From: Butyrivibrio sp. INlla18
GTDB lineage: Bacteria; Bacillota; Clostridia; Lachnospirales; Lachnospiraceae
Assembly (NCBI RefSeq): GCF_900103635.1
Contig: NZ_FMXK01000009.1
Location: forward strand, 62,001 to 126,000
Length of the DNA: 64,000 nucleotides
Reading direction: 5' to 3'
The notes below the pieces were generated by a model. It worked only from the letters and a program-made list of their open reading frames with translations, ran no database searches and had not been told where the DNA came from. The position numbers and the translations under genes were made by a program. Below are positions 7,985-17,196 of the stretch, one piece after another (the first letter of the stretch is position 1; each line of letters begins with the position of its first letter).

Positions 7985-10282
7985 TCACGCCTCTGATGAT
8001 ACGATAAGCTTCATCTTGCCGCTAAATACAGCCTTGCCGTATCCCACAGGAAGAATGAAGTGATCACCAAGCTTTATAGGATGGCTTCCAAGAAGTCCAT
8101 CACCTTCAATTACTGATACCAAGATGTAGTGATCTGTCACATCAATCTCAAGCTCAGATGTGACGTTTACTCTTGATACATTGTAGTATTCACAGCTATT
8201 AAGAAGTCTGATGCCCTGGTTTTCATCTGTATCATGCACGATTGCTGCTGATACATCTGTTGCAGGAACTGTAATGACGTCTTTGCACTTATCTACGTGA
8301 AGCTCACGCTTAGCGCCATTCCAAAGCCTGTCATAGTCGTAAAGTCTGTAAGTGATATCACTGTTCTGCTGTGTTTCAAGGACAACAACTCCGCCCTTTA
8401 TAGCATGAACTGTGCCAGGATCGATCTGAATGAAATCACCCTTAGAGATCTTAACTTCTCTGATAAGGTCATCCCACTTGCCCTGATCCATCATATCGCA
8501 GAGTTCCTGTCTTGTAGATGCGTTGTGTCCTACAACAAGACTTGCATCCTCATCACAGTCAAGTACATACCAGCACTCCATCTTGCCAAGAGAACCATTC
8601 TCATGCTCTGCAGCATACTTGTCATCTGGATGAACCTGAATGCTAAGATCTGACTTAGCATCGATTATCTTGGTAAGAAGTGGAAATCTGTCATGATGAG
8701 TTCCAAAGAGCTCATTATGGCTATCATATAATTCATCAAGTCCCAATCCTCTATATGGACCACTCTTAACTACAGCTGCACCGCCTTTAAGAGCTGAAAT
8801 TCCCCAGCACTCTCCAATATCGTCGCCTTCTACATCATATCCAAAGACTTCTCTAAGCTTAGTTCCGCCCCAGATATTATGAGTAAAATGAGGATCAAGG
8901 AAAATAGGTTCTTTAAAACTATTATTAATAGAAAGATTTGCTCCGTTTGTCTCCATAACCTTTTTAAACCAGAAGCCAGATTCCTTGATAGTACGCTTAA
9001 GACTTGGATAATCTACATAAACAAGTCCAAATCTCTTAGTATATCCATCAGCCCACTCAAAGTTGTCGCAGTAGCTCCAATGGAAATATCCCATGATAGA
9101 AGCACCTTCATCTGCTGCCCTCTGAAGTTCACTGATATACTGATCAAGGAATGCTATTCTGCTGCCGTCATGAATGCCTCCGTCAGGAGCCACAATGTCG
9201 CAATCAGCCATACCGTTTTCTGTAATAAGGATATCTTTGCCATATCTCTCATAGAGGAACTTAGGTCCCCAATAAAGTGCACTTGGAGTAACAGGCCATG
9301 TCATAGCAGTCTGATTGTAGCCTCTGTCTCTGTCAGCATAAACAATCTCGCCATTTTCTCCAGCACTTATTGGATATCCGTTGTAAATATTCTGTCCAAT
9401 AAAGTCTATAGGCTGATTGATCAGCTCAAGATCTTCCTTGGTAATCTCAAATAAGTCATCCTTAAAGAACTCAATTCCATCCTCTGGATATCTACCAAAG
9501 ATAACAGGATCAAGGAACCATGTAACATTCCATGCCCAATTGCCCTTATCCTCATCAAAGCCAAAGTATCTCTTCTTGGCTGCCTCAATATCAGCTGCTG
9601 AATTAGTATTTGGATAAGCTACGCCGCATGTTGGAGCATATCCGATCTTGGCATTTGGAGCAAGTCTCCTAAGTGCCTTAACAGCAAGGCCATGAGCCTT
9701 CAAGAGATTATGTGCTGCAAAAAGAGTATCCTTAAGTGGAAGCTTCTTGCCAGGAGCATGATATCCTCTTACATAGCCAAGACCAATCGTGCACTGAGGT
9801 TCATTAAATGTAATGAAATCATCACAAAGATCTGCGAAGTTCTCACCTACTACCTCAGCATATCTCTCAAACCACTTTGAGCTCTCTGGGTTAACCCATC
9901 CACCTTTTTCTTCGAGCGCAAGTGGATATTCCCAGTGGAAAAGAGTCATAAAAGGTCTGATACCATTTTCTTTCATGCAGATAAGCATATCTCTGTACAG
10001 ATCAACAGCCTTCTGATTAACTTCACCGATTCCATCAGGAATAAGTCTGCTCCAGCTGATAGAAAATCTGTAAGCCTTAACGCCCATCATGCGCATGATA
10101 GCAAAGTCTTCTTTGTATCTATGGATCATGTCACAGGCAACATCTGCATTTGAACCATCTACAATGGTTCCTTTCTTGACAAAATCATCCCAGATATTGA
10201 GTCCTGCGCCGTCATTTGCATCTCTTCCTTCAATCTGGTAAGAGCTGGTAGCAACTCCCCATATAAAGTCATTTCTGAACAT
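7985..10282 (-). CDS. Fusion: GH1 beta-glycosidase + class I mannose-6-phosphate isomerase
   Basis: Two enzymes share one 765-residue reading frame. Residues 1-450 are a full GH1 (beta-glucosidase/beta-mannosidase type) barrel, with acid/base Glu161 in TFNEP and nucleophile Glu355 in LITENG. From about residue 457 a complete short-form class I phosphomannose isomerase follows (EPIFLDPHFTHNIWGG, then the metal ligands IQVHPDD, KMECWYVLD and GTVHAI). About 310 residues is normal for the short isomerase. There is almost no linker and no signal peptide, so it acts in the cytoplasm. It is last in the mannan operon: the GH1 part would trim oligosaccharides and the isomerase would send mannose-6-phosphate to fructose-6-phosphate. 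Substrate of the GH1 half is inferred. Confidence 0.92.
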   Translation of the reverse strand: MFRNDFIWGVATSSYQIEGRDANDGAGLNIWDDFVKKGTIVDGSNADVACDMIHRYKEDFAIMRMMGVKAYRFSISWSRLIPDGIGEVNQKAVDLYRDMLICMKENGIRPFMTLFHWEYPLALEEKGGWVNPESSKWFERYAEVVGENFADLCDDFITFNEPQCTIGLGYVRGYHAPGKKLPLKDTLFAAHNLLKAHGLAVKALRRLAPNAKIGYAPTCGVAYPNTNSAADIEAAKKRYFGFDEDKGNWAWNVTWFLDPVIFGRYPEDGIEFFKDDLFEITKEDLELINQPIDFIGQNIYNGYPISAGENGEIVYADRDRGYNQTAMTWPVTPSALYWGPKFLYERYGKDILITENGMADCDIVAPDGGIHDGSRIAFLDQYISELQRAADEGASIMGYFHWSYCDNFEWADGYTKRFGLVYVDYPSLKRTIKESGFWFKKVMETNGANLSINNSFKEPIFLDPHFTHNIWGGTKLREVFGYDVEGDDIGECWGISALKGGAAVVKSGPYRGLGLDELYDSHNELFGTHHDRFPLLTKIIDAKSDLSIQVHPDDKYAAEHENGSLGKMECWYVLDCDEDASLVVGHNASTRQELCDMMDQGKWDDLIREVKISKGDFIQIDPGTVHAIKGGVVVLETQQNSDITYRLYDYDRLWNGAKRELHVDKCKDVITVPATDVSAAIVHDTDENQGIRLLNSCEYYNVSRVNVTSELEIDVTDHYILVSVIEGDGLLGSHPIKLGDHFILPVGYGKAVFSGKMKLIVSSEA

Positions 10283-10304
10283 AGCTTTTCTTCCAATCTA
10301 ATAA

Positions 10305-11450
10305 TTATTTGGTTATGATGACTGATACCAGGTTAAATGGCACTGCCTTTCCATTCTTGTCATCTATAACTTCGATCTCGAGTTTATGAGGTCCCTTATC
10401 TCCATGCAAAAAGAGCTGTTTGATATCAAGGAGGTCTCCCCATGTTTCATCGAATGCTGCATCTATAATAGTTTTTTCTGCCTCGTTGCCATCAACTGTA
10501 GCTGAGGCAATAGGAGCAGGACGTTTCATAGTCTTGTCATACTGGATAGCGATTCCAGTGCATTCGTTCTCTCCATCAAATTCAAAAACTATCTTATCAT
10601 TTTGTTTTGAACCAAGCCACCCATTTTTAAAACAATCTGTGACATCCTTCTGAACTGAAGTATCTTTAACAAATCCTTTAAGCTCAGGCTCAAAGACTCT
10701 ACCATCTATTCTTTTTGCTGATTCAAATGAATTGACTGTAAGCGGAGGAAGCTCCTTCTCACGGCCATCCCCAGCTAAGAGCTCATCTCTTTTTCCCTTG
10801 TATTCTTCATATAAAGAGCCAAAAAGATTAGCTAATACCCTACTAAGTAGGTCATGTCCTGTGTCATTTGGATGAAGTCCATCAGGAGAAAGAGTCTGAA
10901 TATCATCAATCTTGCCTGATAGGATATCCTCATATATAGCCCCATGCATTGATGCTGCGGGAATGCCGTAGTATCTGGCAACCTTGGAATGTATCCTCTC
11001 AGCTGTCTTGCCATCCTGGTAAAAGAAATTAAATAATGAAGCTACAGCTGGTCTAACGTCGCTATAAAGAAGCTTTCTGATGAGCCCTTCGTAGCTTTCA
11101 TAAAAATATTCATTGCACTCGTCATTAACAGAAAACTCAACAAGCACAAGATCGGGATTATGCGCAAGTACGTCTCTGTCACATCTTGCAGCACCAAAGG
11201 CTGAAGTTGTTCCGCCGATACCTGCATTTACATAGGTAATGTCTGCTTCCTTAAATGTCTCTTTAAACCACTCATATGTCTTGTAGGCATAGCAAGTTGT
11301 GGGCATAGAAGAAAGGCTTCCCTGGGTGATAGATCCCCCAAGGAAGCATATGGTAGCTTTTTCGCCTTCTTCAAGCTTTCTAAAGAGCTTAGAAAGCCTT
11401 GTTATGTCACCATGATTTGCTATAGCCTTTGTTTTATCAAATGCTATCAT
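10305..11450 (-). CDS. SGNH-hydrolase carbohydrate esterase, two-domain (CE17-like)
   Basis: A 381-residue cytoplasmic esterase without signal peptide, probably removing acetyl groups from manno-oligosaccharides. The N-terminal SGNH domain shows Ser40 in LGGSITQGS, the Gly block GIGGTTSAFG, the Asn block VEFSVNDE, and Asp190/His193 in DGLHPNDTGH. From about residue 240 a beta-rich domain follows, as in the SGNH plus carbohydrate-binding layout of the Roseburia mannan esterase CE17; that match is recalled, not searched. AAGGAAAAACT precedes the ATG. It lies 9 bp after the GH130 gene and 22 bp before the GH1-ManA gene, within one operon. Confidence 0.82.
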   Translation of the reverse strand: MIAFDKTKAIANHGDITRLSKLFRKLEEGEKATICFLGGSITQGSLSSMPTTCYAYKTYEWFKETFKEADITYVNAGIGGTTSAFGAARCDRDVLAHNPDLVLVEFSVNDECNEYFYESYEGLIRKLLYSDVRPAVASLFNFFYQDGKTAERIHSKVARYYGIPAASMHGAIYEDILSGKIDDIQTLSPDGLHPNDTGHDLLSRVLANLFGSLYEEYKGKRDELLAGDGREKELPPLTVNSFESAKRIDGRVFEPELKGFVKDTSVQKDVTDCFKNGWLGSKQNDKIVFEFDGENECTGIAIQYDKTMKRPAPIASATVDGNEAEKTIIDAAFDETWGDLLDIKQLFLHGDKGPHKLEIEVIDDKNGKAVPFNLVSVIITK

Positions 11451-11459
11451 AGTTTTTCC

Positions 11460-12482
11460 TTATCTGATTCCGAGTTCTGTATCACTCTCACGTACTACAG
11501 AGTGCTCTTTGATGTAGTCGATAATGTCGTCAAGTCTTGTGAATGCAAGTGCAACGTAGCTATCAGCAGCGCCGTAGTAGATTGCAATCTTGCCAGTCTC
11601 ACTGTCGTGAAGTGTTGCGCATGGGAATACTACGTTAGGAACGAATCCTCTCTCCTCATACCACTCTTCTGGAGTTAAGATGAAGTTCTCGCAACGATAC
11701 TTAACCTTTGAAGGATTGTCGATATCAAGGATTGCACCACCGATAGAATAAACAAATCCGTTACATGTGCTGCTTACACCGTGATAGAACATAAGCCAGC
11801 CTTCGCTTGTCTCGATAGGAGCAGCGCCGCCACCGATCTTAACTGACTCCCACCACTCTGGAGAACGCTCCATAACGTGTCTGTGGTGTCCCCAGTACTC
11901 CATATCTGGGCTCTCAGAAAGGAAGATATCACCGAATGGTGTATGTCCGCTATCTGAAGGTCTTGAAAGAAGCATATACTTGCCATTAATCTTTCTTGGG
12001 AAAAGAACTGCATTTCTATTAAATGGAATGAATGGGTTCTCAAGTCTTGTGAATGTCTTGAAGTCCTGTGTCTTAGCCATTCCGATAGAAGCTCCGTAGA
12101 AATCCTGGCACCAGATGATATAGTATGTATCCTCAACCTTTACAAGTCTTGGATCATAAGCATATCTTGGCATGAAAGGATTGCCCTCTTTGTCGATGAA
12201 AGGAATCTTCTCAGTCTCAAACTCCCAGTGAATAGCATCTTCACTGTGTCCAAGATAAATGTAAGGAATTCCGTTTGTCTGCTCTCCTCTGAATACGCCG
12301 ATAAACTTTCCTTCATATGGCATTACAGCACTGTTAAAGATTCTAGCAACGCCAGGAACTGGGTTTCTTCCGATAATAGGGTTCTCTTTGTATCTCCAAA
12401 CAGGTGCTCCCTCGAATTTCTCTGGGCCTTCCTGCCATGGAATGTTCTTTAATGGTTCACTGATCATCTTATACTTAGACAT
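11460..12482 (-). CDS. GH130 beta-1,4-mannooligosaccharide phosphorylase (GH130_2 type)
   Basis: It is expected to cleave the non-reducing mannose of beta-1,4-manno-oligosaccharides with phosphate, giving mannose-1-phosphate. The 340-residue five-bladed propeller carries the GH130 acid Asp110 in RYAYDPRLV, plus FRGEQTNGIPYIYLGHS and KIGGGAAPIETSEGWL, which line the phosphate and sugar sites in this family. Length and the absence of the long N-terminal helix favour the GH130_2 group. It sits 16 bp after the other GH130, the usual pair for mannan breakdown. Cytoplasmic. Confidence 0.9.
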   Translation of the reverse strand: MSKYKMISEPLKNIPWQEGPEKFEGAPVWRYKENPIIGRNPVPGVARIFNSAVMPYEGKFIGVFRGEQTNGIPYIYLGHSEDAIHWEFETEKIPFIDKEGNPFMPRYAYDPRLVKVEDTYYIIWCQDFYGASIGMAKTQDFKTFTRLENPFIPFNRNAVLFPRKINGKYMLLSRPSDSGHTPFGDIFLSESPDMEYWGHHRHVMERSPEWWESVKIGGGAAPIETSEGWLMFYHGVSSTCNGFVYSIGGAILDIDNPSKVKYRCENFILTPEEWYEERGFVPNVVFPCATLHDSETGKIAIYYGAADSYVALAFTRLDDIIDYIKEHSVVRESDTELGIR

Positions 12483-12498
12483 TTTTTCATTCTCCTTT

Positions 12499-13668
12499 TC
12501 ATTTACCTAAAAGTTCAAGATTTTTTGAAATAAGCTCGCATCTCTGCTTAACACAATCTGGGCTTCTGCCTGGATCCTTTGGTGTGTTGAATACATAATC
12601 CACGAGCTTATCGATCGTTGTTGTAGCTACGTGAAGTCTTGTATCTGATGAAGCATAGTAGATGAATACTTCATTCTTTTCATTAACAATGGCACCGTTT
12701 GTGAATACTACGTTGCTAACGTCTCCCACTCTCTCGCCCTGTCTTGGTCCGATCAAAAGACCTGATGGTTCTGCGATAACCTTAGAAGGATCCTTAAGGT
12801 CTGTTGCAAATGCGTAGATAACATATCGTAGCCCCGCTGCTGTATTTCTAACGCCGTGAGCAATGTGGATCCATCCCTTTTCAGTCTTGATAGGAACTGC
12901 ACCTGCGCCGTTCTTGGCTTCTGTGATCTGATGATATCTACGGATTGATGTCATCTTCTCTTCATCGATAACTGCGTGCTCGATATCATCGCAAAGACCA
13001 AATCCGATACCGCTTCCGCTTCCAGTCTCGATAAAGTCATCCATAGGTCTTGTATAGAAAGCATACTTGCCATCTACAAACTCAGGATGAAGAACTACAT
13101 TTCTCTGCTGTGGAGAACGCTTTGTTACGAGGTTTGGAAGTCTCTCCCAGGTCTTAAGGTCTTTTGTTCTAACGATACCAGCCTCAGCTACTGCAGCTGA
13201 AAGATCGGCGTTCTTTGTATCTTTTGACTCAGAACAGAATACACCGTAAATATAGCCATCTTCGTGCTGAGTAAGTCTCATATCATATACGTTTGTCTCA
13301 TTTGCTACTGTATCAGGAAGTACAACTGGATAATCCCAGAATCTGAAACCTTCTGTTCCGTTGTCACTTTCTGCAACTGCAAAGAAAGATTTTCTGTCAG
13401 CACCTTCTACTCTTGCTACAAGATAATACTTGCCGTTTAAATAGATAGCACCTGAATTCATGACTGCGTTAATGCCAAGTCTCTCCATGAAGTATGGATT
13501 TGTTTCTTCATTGAGGTCATATCTCCAGAAAAGTGGAGCATGCTCTCTTGTAAGAACAGGATTCTCATATCTGTCATAGATTCCGTTGTAAAAGTCACTC
13601 TTTTTGTTTGGTCTTTTAATGAGTTCTTCCTGACTTTTTAAAAGCTCGTTATACTTTGGGTGTATCAT
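12499..13668 (-). CDS. GH130 4-O-beta-mannosyl-glucose phosphorylase (GH130_1 type)
   Basis: It probably phosphorolyses mannosyl-beta-1,4-glucose, and perhaps other short mannosides, to mannose-1-phosphate and glucose. At 389 residues it has the size and N-terminal helix ([20 protein letters not shown]) of mannosylglucose phosphorylases. The catalytic Asp is residue 129 in [19 protein letters not shown] and [17 protein letters not shown] are family blocks. First gene of the promoter-distal half of the locus, behind a strong promoter with two candidate LacI sites. TTGGAG precedes the ATG. Confidence 0.92.
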   Translation of the reverse strand: MIHPKYNELLKSQEELIKRPNKKSDFYNGIYDRYENPVLTREHAPLFWRYDLNEETNPYFMERLGINAVMNSGAIYLNGKYYLVARVEGADRKSFFAVAESDNGTEGFRFWDYPVVLPDTVANETNVYDMRLTQHEDGYIYGVFCSESKDTKNADLSAAVAEAGIVRTKDLKTWERLPNLVTKRSPQQRNVVLHPEFVDGKYAFYTRPMDDFIETGSGSGIGFGLCDDIEHAVIDEEKMTSIRRYHQITEAKNGAGAVPIKTEKGWIHIAHGVRNTAAGLRYVIYAFATDLKDPSKVIAEPSGLLIGPRQGERVGDVSNVVFTNGAIVNEKNEVFIYYASSDTRLHVATTTIDKLVDYVFNTPKDPGRSPDCVKQRCELISKNLELLGK

Positions 13669-13710
13669 CTTTCATTCTCCAATCTTTTAATAATCTCAAA
13701 GCACATTCTT

Positions 13711-13750
13711 ATTTTATTAGTTAATTTTTATTAGTCAATAATTTAGCTAA
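13711..13750 (-). promoter_or_regulatory. Promoter of the GH130 operon with candidate LacI operators
   Basis: On the minus strand -35 TTGACT (13738-13733) and -10 TAAAAT (13716-13711) are 16 bp apart, about 40 bp before the GH130 start. The palindrome TTAGCTAA lies just upstream of the -35 (13743-13750). A one-base variant, TTAACTAA, lies in the spacer next to the -10 (13717-13724). TTAGCTAA also sits in the spacer of the alpha-galactosidase promoter, so these are candidate sites for the LacI protein encoded between the two promoters. Confidence 0.6.
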
Positions 13751-13779
13751 CTTTTTACTTAACTTTCTACTTAATAAAC

Positions 13780-13826
13780 AAAAAGAGCATCTTGACTTTG
13801 GTAAATTTACCCATTGCAAGATGCTC
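13780..13826 (-). terminator. Terminator after the lacI-type gene
   Basis: A 10-bp perfect stem (GAGCATCTTG / CAAGATGCTC) followed on the minus strand by a T-run. It splits the locus into alpha-galactosidase plus regulator, and the downstream GH130 operon. Confidence 0.9.
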
Positions 13827-13861
13827 GCTAAATACCCTATTTAGTTAAATTATTTTTTAGC

Positions 13862-14872
13862 TTAAATTTCTTTTACACTTTCTCTTTCTATAAGATAGCC
13901 CTCTACAATGCTAAGTCCTCTTCTGTATCTTTCGCCATGAAGTGTATGAAGGATGCGCTTAAGTGTTCTGCGAACCATTTCCTCCATATCTACCTTATAA
14001 GTAGTGATACCGATCTCAGCGCCGTTTGTGTAAACGAAGTCATCATAGCCTACTACTGAGATATCCTCTGGAACACTAAGCCCCTTACCTTTTAGATACT
14101 GGATAAACTTGCTTGCTGTAAGGTCGCAGTTGCAAACAAAGGCTGTTGGGAGCTTTCCCTTTGGCCACTTAACATTTTTCTCAATATCCATGACCTTATT
14201 GTCTGAATCACGGTCATCAAGCACCCAAGCCGGATTCACCTTGATTCCGTGTTCCATAAGTGCTCTCTCGTAGCCAAGGTATCTGTCTGTGATAGATGGT
14301 GTGGTCAGCAGCGTTCCAACATATCCTATGTCCTTATGTCCCTTGTCAAAAAGATAATTTGTTAAAATGTAAGCACCATAAAAGCTTCCGGATATGACTG
14401 AATCTTTTTTGTGCTGCCTGTCTGTAAAGTCCATATAAAATGTTGGTGTAGCAAGCTTCTCATCAAGCATATTGAGATAGTCTTCATGAAGAGTTCCCAT
14501 TATAACTATGGCATCTACATTGCCATCTCCAATGAGCTTTGGATAGATGAGCTTTTCCTCTTCTTCAAGGCTTAATACCTCCAACATGGTAAAAGAGCCG
14601 AGTTTACCAGCTTTTGCTGAAAAGATCTGATACATGTGTCCATAGAAGGAGTCGATATTTCCCAGATATCTCGCCCCAATAAGGACTCCTATCTTGAAGC
14701 TATCTGATTTGTTTGTAAAGGATTTCTGATAGCCCCTCTCTTCCGCCAGATCAATGATCTTCTGGCGCATTTCTTCGCTTACACCCTTTTGGCCAGACAA
14801 TGCTTTGGATACTGTTACAGTACTAATCCCCAGGGCATCAGCAATGTCCGACATTGTAATTTTCTTTGGCAT
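13862..14872 (-). CDS. LacI-family repressor of the mannan locus
   Basis: A 336-residue LacI/GalR protein. Residues 1-50 are the DNA-binding helix-turn-helix and hinge (ITMSDIADALGISTVTVSKALSG). From about residue 60 there is a periplasmic-binding-like sugar domain (IGVLIGARYLG, then DISVVGYDDFVYT). AGAGGAGATATACA precedes the ATG. It lies 32 bp after the alpha-galactosidase gene and is probably co-transcribed with it. The position between two promoters sharing TTAGCTAA-type palindromes makes it the likely local regulator; the inducer, perhaps a manno-oligosaccharide, is inferred. Confidence 0.93.
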   Translation of the reverse strand: MPKKITMSDIADALGISTVTVSKALSGQKGVSEEMRQKIIDLAEERGYQKSFTNKSDSFKIGVLIGARYLGNIDSFYGHMYQIFSAKAGKLGSFTMLEVLSLEEEEKLIYPKLIGDGNVDAIVIMGTLHEDYLNMLDEKLATPTFYMDFTDRQHKKDSVISGSFYGAYILTNYLFDKGHKDIGYVGTLLTTPSITDRYLGYERALMEHGIKVNPAWVLDDRDSDNKVMDIEKNVKWPKGKLPTAFVCNCDLTASKFIQYLKGKGLSVPEDISVVGYDDFVYTNGAEIGITTYKVDMEEMVRRTLKRILHTLHGERYRRGLSIVEGYLIERESVKEI

Positions 14873-14904
14873 TGTATATCTCCTCTAACAATTATTATCC
14901 AAGA

Positions 14905-17097
14905 TCAATCTTTTGCTACAAGATAGATAAGTTCAGACTTAAAGTCTCCGTGAAGGGAAGGCAGCACAAGTCCAACCTTTCTGATGGTAGCCCCCAAAGC
15001 TTCCACATCAGTTCCTTCTATCCTATATATCTTTTTATCATCAAGCCCCTTAACCTTAAGGATTCTATTAGTCGTGTTTGGTTTCGCCATAACCTGAACA
15101 TAGGTTATAAGAGCTTTTTTCTTGTCCTTACTGATAACTCCATAGGCGTCAAATTCATGATTTCTCTGATATGACGCGTAGCGGTAGTAATCTCCAGTTC
15201 TTACAAGCTCATTGTACTTGTGATAATCTGCAACCTGCCTTGGAATATCATCCCTGTCTTCCTGAGGAATCTTGGTGATATCAAGTTCATATCCAAAGGT
15301 TCCAGCAAGAGCCACGTCGCCTCTTGTCTTAAATGGTGTCGTTCTTCCAACTGTATGATTAGGGCAGTCAGATACATGTGCCCCCATAGTACTAAGAGGA
15401 AAAATAAGGCTTGTGCCTTCCTGTATCTTGAGTCTCTCGATAGCATCAGTATCATCTGAGCACCAGATCTGCGGACTGTAGTAGAGCATACCCGCATCAA
15501 ATCTGGCTCCGCCCCCAGAACAGTTCTCAAGCAAAAGATCTGGGAAGTCCGTAACTAATCTCTCCATGAGGTCATATACTGCAAGAACGTATCTGTGACT
15601 TAGCTCTCCCTGACTATCCGCTGAAAGCCCCAAAGATCCAAGGTCACATAATTGCCTATTCATATCCCACTTAAGATACTCGATATTTGCTGAGCTCAGG
15701 ATATCTTTTATTCTACTATATACATAATCTGATACTTCTTTTCTTGTAATATCAAGGACGTACTGATTTCTGCTCCTGCAAGGCTCTCTATCTGAAGTCT
15801 TGATAGCCCAGTCAGGATGCTCATCATAGAGTTTTGAAACTGGTGATATCATCTCTGGCTCCATCCAGATACCAAACTTAAGGCCCATGGCATTTACGTC
15901 ATCTACCAGCTTCTTAAGTCCGCCCTTAAGCTTTTTCTCGTTGACATACCAGTCTCCAAGGCTTGAATTGTCGTCATTTCTTTCTCCAAACCAGCCATCG
16001 TCCATGACTAGCATCTCTATGCCGCTTTTCTTTGCCTCTTTTGCAATGGCAAGAAGCTTTTCATTATCAAAATCAAAGTAAGTTGCTTCCCAGTTGTTAA
16101 TAAGGATTGGTCTTTCTTTATCCTTGTACTTGCTTCTAATAAGGTGATTTCTATATAGGTCATGGAAGGTTCTTCTCATCCTTCCAAGTCCTTCTACCGA
16201 GTAGACCATAGCTACTTCTGGAGCCTGGAACTCTTCTCCTGCTCCCAGCTTCCATCTAAAGTTCTTTTGACAAATGCCCATGTAGAGTCTCAAGCTGTCA
16301 AACTGTGATCTGCACACTCCAGCTTCAAAATTACCTGAGTAGATAAAAGAAAAACCGTAGACCTTACCTGTATCCTCTGAATCACCATTTTCCACAAGGG
16401 CCATAAATGGCTGAAACTGGTGTGAGGACTCGCCTCTAAAGGACTCAATAGAGGTATCACCATAACCAATCTCTCTAAAGTCCATAGCTCTTTCTCTAGC
16501 CCATGATCCGTGAAGTGTAAGAAGCTCATAGCCTTCATTGTCCATATCCATTGTCATAGACATAACTTTATCTAGCATAATTGGCGCATCAGAAGTATTT
16601 ACAAACCTAATAGACCTTGTAATGGCATCAATTCCTTCAAATACGCTGTATGAAAGAACTGCCTTTAAGCCTGTCGCCTTGTCTACCATTGTGATGTCCA
16701 ATGTCATGGAATCAGCTTCCAATCCAAATGTAGCTGGAAGGCCTTCTAATTTCTTTTTACCTTTATAAATATTGTGAGATTCATAGCTAAAAGATACACT
16801 GCTGTGTCCGTTTACGTCAGTTATCTCTATGCTACTTTTCCTGTAATCTCCAACATTATTTGTAGAATATTCAAATGGGAATCTGTCGAGAAAAGAACTT
16901 CTATCACGCATGACACTTGAAGGTATGCCATACTGATCAACTAATTTCAAAAGATATGATGCATCCGATATTTCTAACTTGTCTCCATAATAGAGATGAG
17001 TAAGGAACCCCTCGTCGTAAAGTGCACCTATGCAGTAGCTGGTATTCTCCGTCTCAATGACAAAGATCTTGCTCTGCTCAATATACCTGATATTCAT
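14905..17097 (-). CDS. GH36 alpha-galactosidase
   Basis: It removes alpha-1,6-galactose from galactomanno-oligosaccharides in the cytoplasm; no signal peptide is visible. The 730-residue protein has an N-terminal beta-sandwich, a barrel with EMLVMDDGWFGERNDD, and a C-terminal sheet domain. Candidate catalytic residues are Asp478 in KWDMNR and Asp548 in WCSDDTDA. With this start these are the same residue numbers I recall for the nucleophile and acid/base of Geobacillus GH36 enzymes, which supports the choice. The ATG has AGGGG 8 bases upstream; a TTG ten codons earlier is rejected. Confidence 0.95.
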   Translation of the reverse strand: MNIRYIEQSKIFVIETENTSYCIGALYDEGFLTHLYYGDKLEISDASYLLKLVDQYGIPSSVMRDRSSFLDRFPFEYSTNNVGDYRKSSIEITDVNGHSSVSFSYESHNIYKGKKKLEGLPATFGLEADSMTLDITMVDKATGLKAVLSYSVFEGIDAITRSIRFVNTSDAPIMLDKVMSMTMDMDNEGYELLTLHGSWARERAMDFREIGYGDTSIESFRGESSHQFQPFMALVENGDSEDTGKVYGFSFIYSGNFEAGVCRSQFDSLRLYMGICQKNFRWKLGAGEEFQAPEVAMVYSVEGLGRMRRTFHDLYRNHLIRSKYKDKERPILINNWEATYFDFDNEKLLAIAKEAKKSGIEMLVMDDGWFGERNDDNSSLGDWYVNEKKLKGGLKKLVDDVNAMGLKFGIWMEPEMISPVSKLYDEHPDWAIKTSDREPCRSRNQYVLDITRKEVSDYVYSRIKDILSSANIEYLKWDMNRQLCDLGSLGLSADSQGELSHRYVLAVYDLMERLVTDFPDLLLENCSGGGARFDAGMLYYSPQIWCSDDTDAIERLKIQEGTSLIFPLSTMGAHVSDCPNHTVGRTTPFKTRGDVALAGTFGYELDITKIPQEDRDDIPRQVADYHKYNELVRTGDYYRYASYQRNHEFDAYGVISKDKKKALITYVQVMAKPNTTNRILKVKGLDDKKIYRIEGTDVEALGATIRKVGLVLPSLHGDFKSELIYLVAKD

Positions 17098-17104
17098 AAG
17101 AAAA

Positions 17105-17174
17105 CCCCTGCTTTTTAGTCTAGTCAAATATAATTAACTTAATTTTAACTTTTATTAGCTAAAAAGCAAGGGGG
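17105..17174 (-). promoter_or_regulatory. Alpha-galactosidase promoter inside a long inverted repeat
   Basis: Candidate -35 TTGCTT (17169-17164) and -10 TAAAAT (17147-17142) are 16 bp apart, with the palindrome TTAGCTAA (17155-17162) filling the spacer. The whole promoter is enclosed by CCCCTGCTTTTTAG (17105-17118) and CTAAAAAGCAAGGGGG (17159-17174), which pair with one bulged base. The inner arm contains the AGGGG ribosome binding site of the gene. Confidence 0.6.
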
Positions 17175-17196
17175 AAATATTTATTATTTACATCAT

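Noticed and set aside
8879..9454. 191-codon open frame opposite the GH1-ManA gene
   Set aside because: It is antisense to the catalytic GH1 coding sequence, with no start signal; explained by codon-use shadowing.
17105..17174. Riboswitch upstream of alpha-galactosidase
   Set aside because: Only a simple long-range inverted repeat is visible, with no conserved aptamer pattern.
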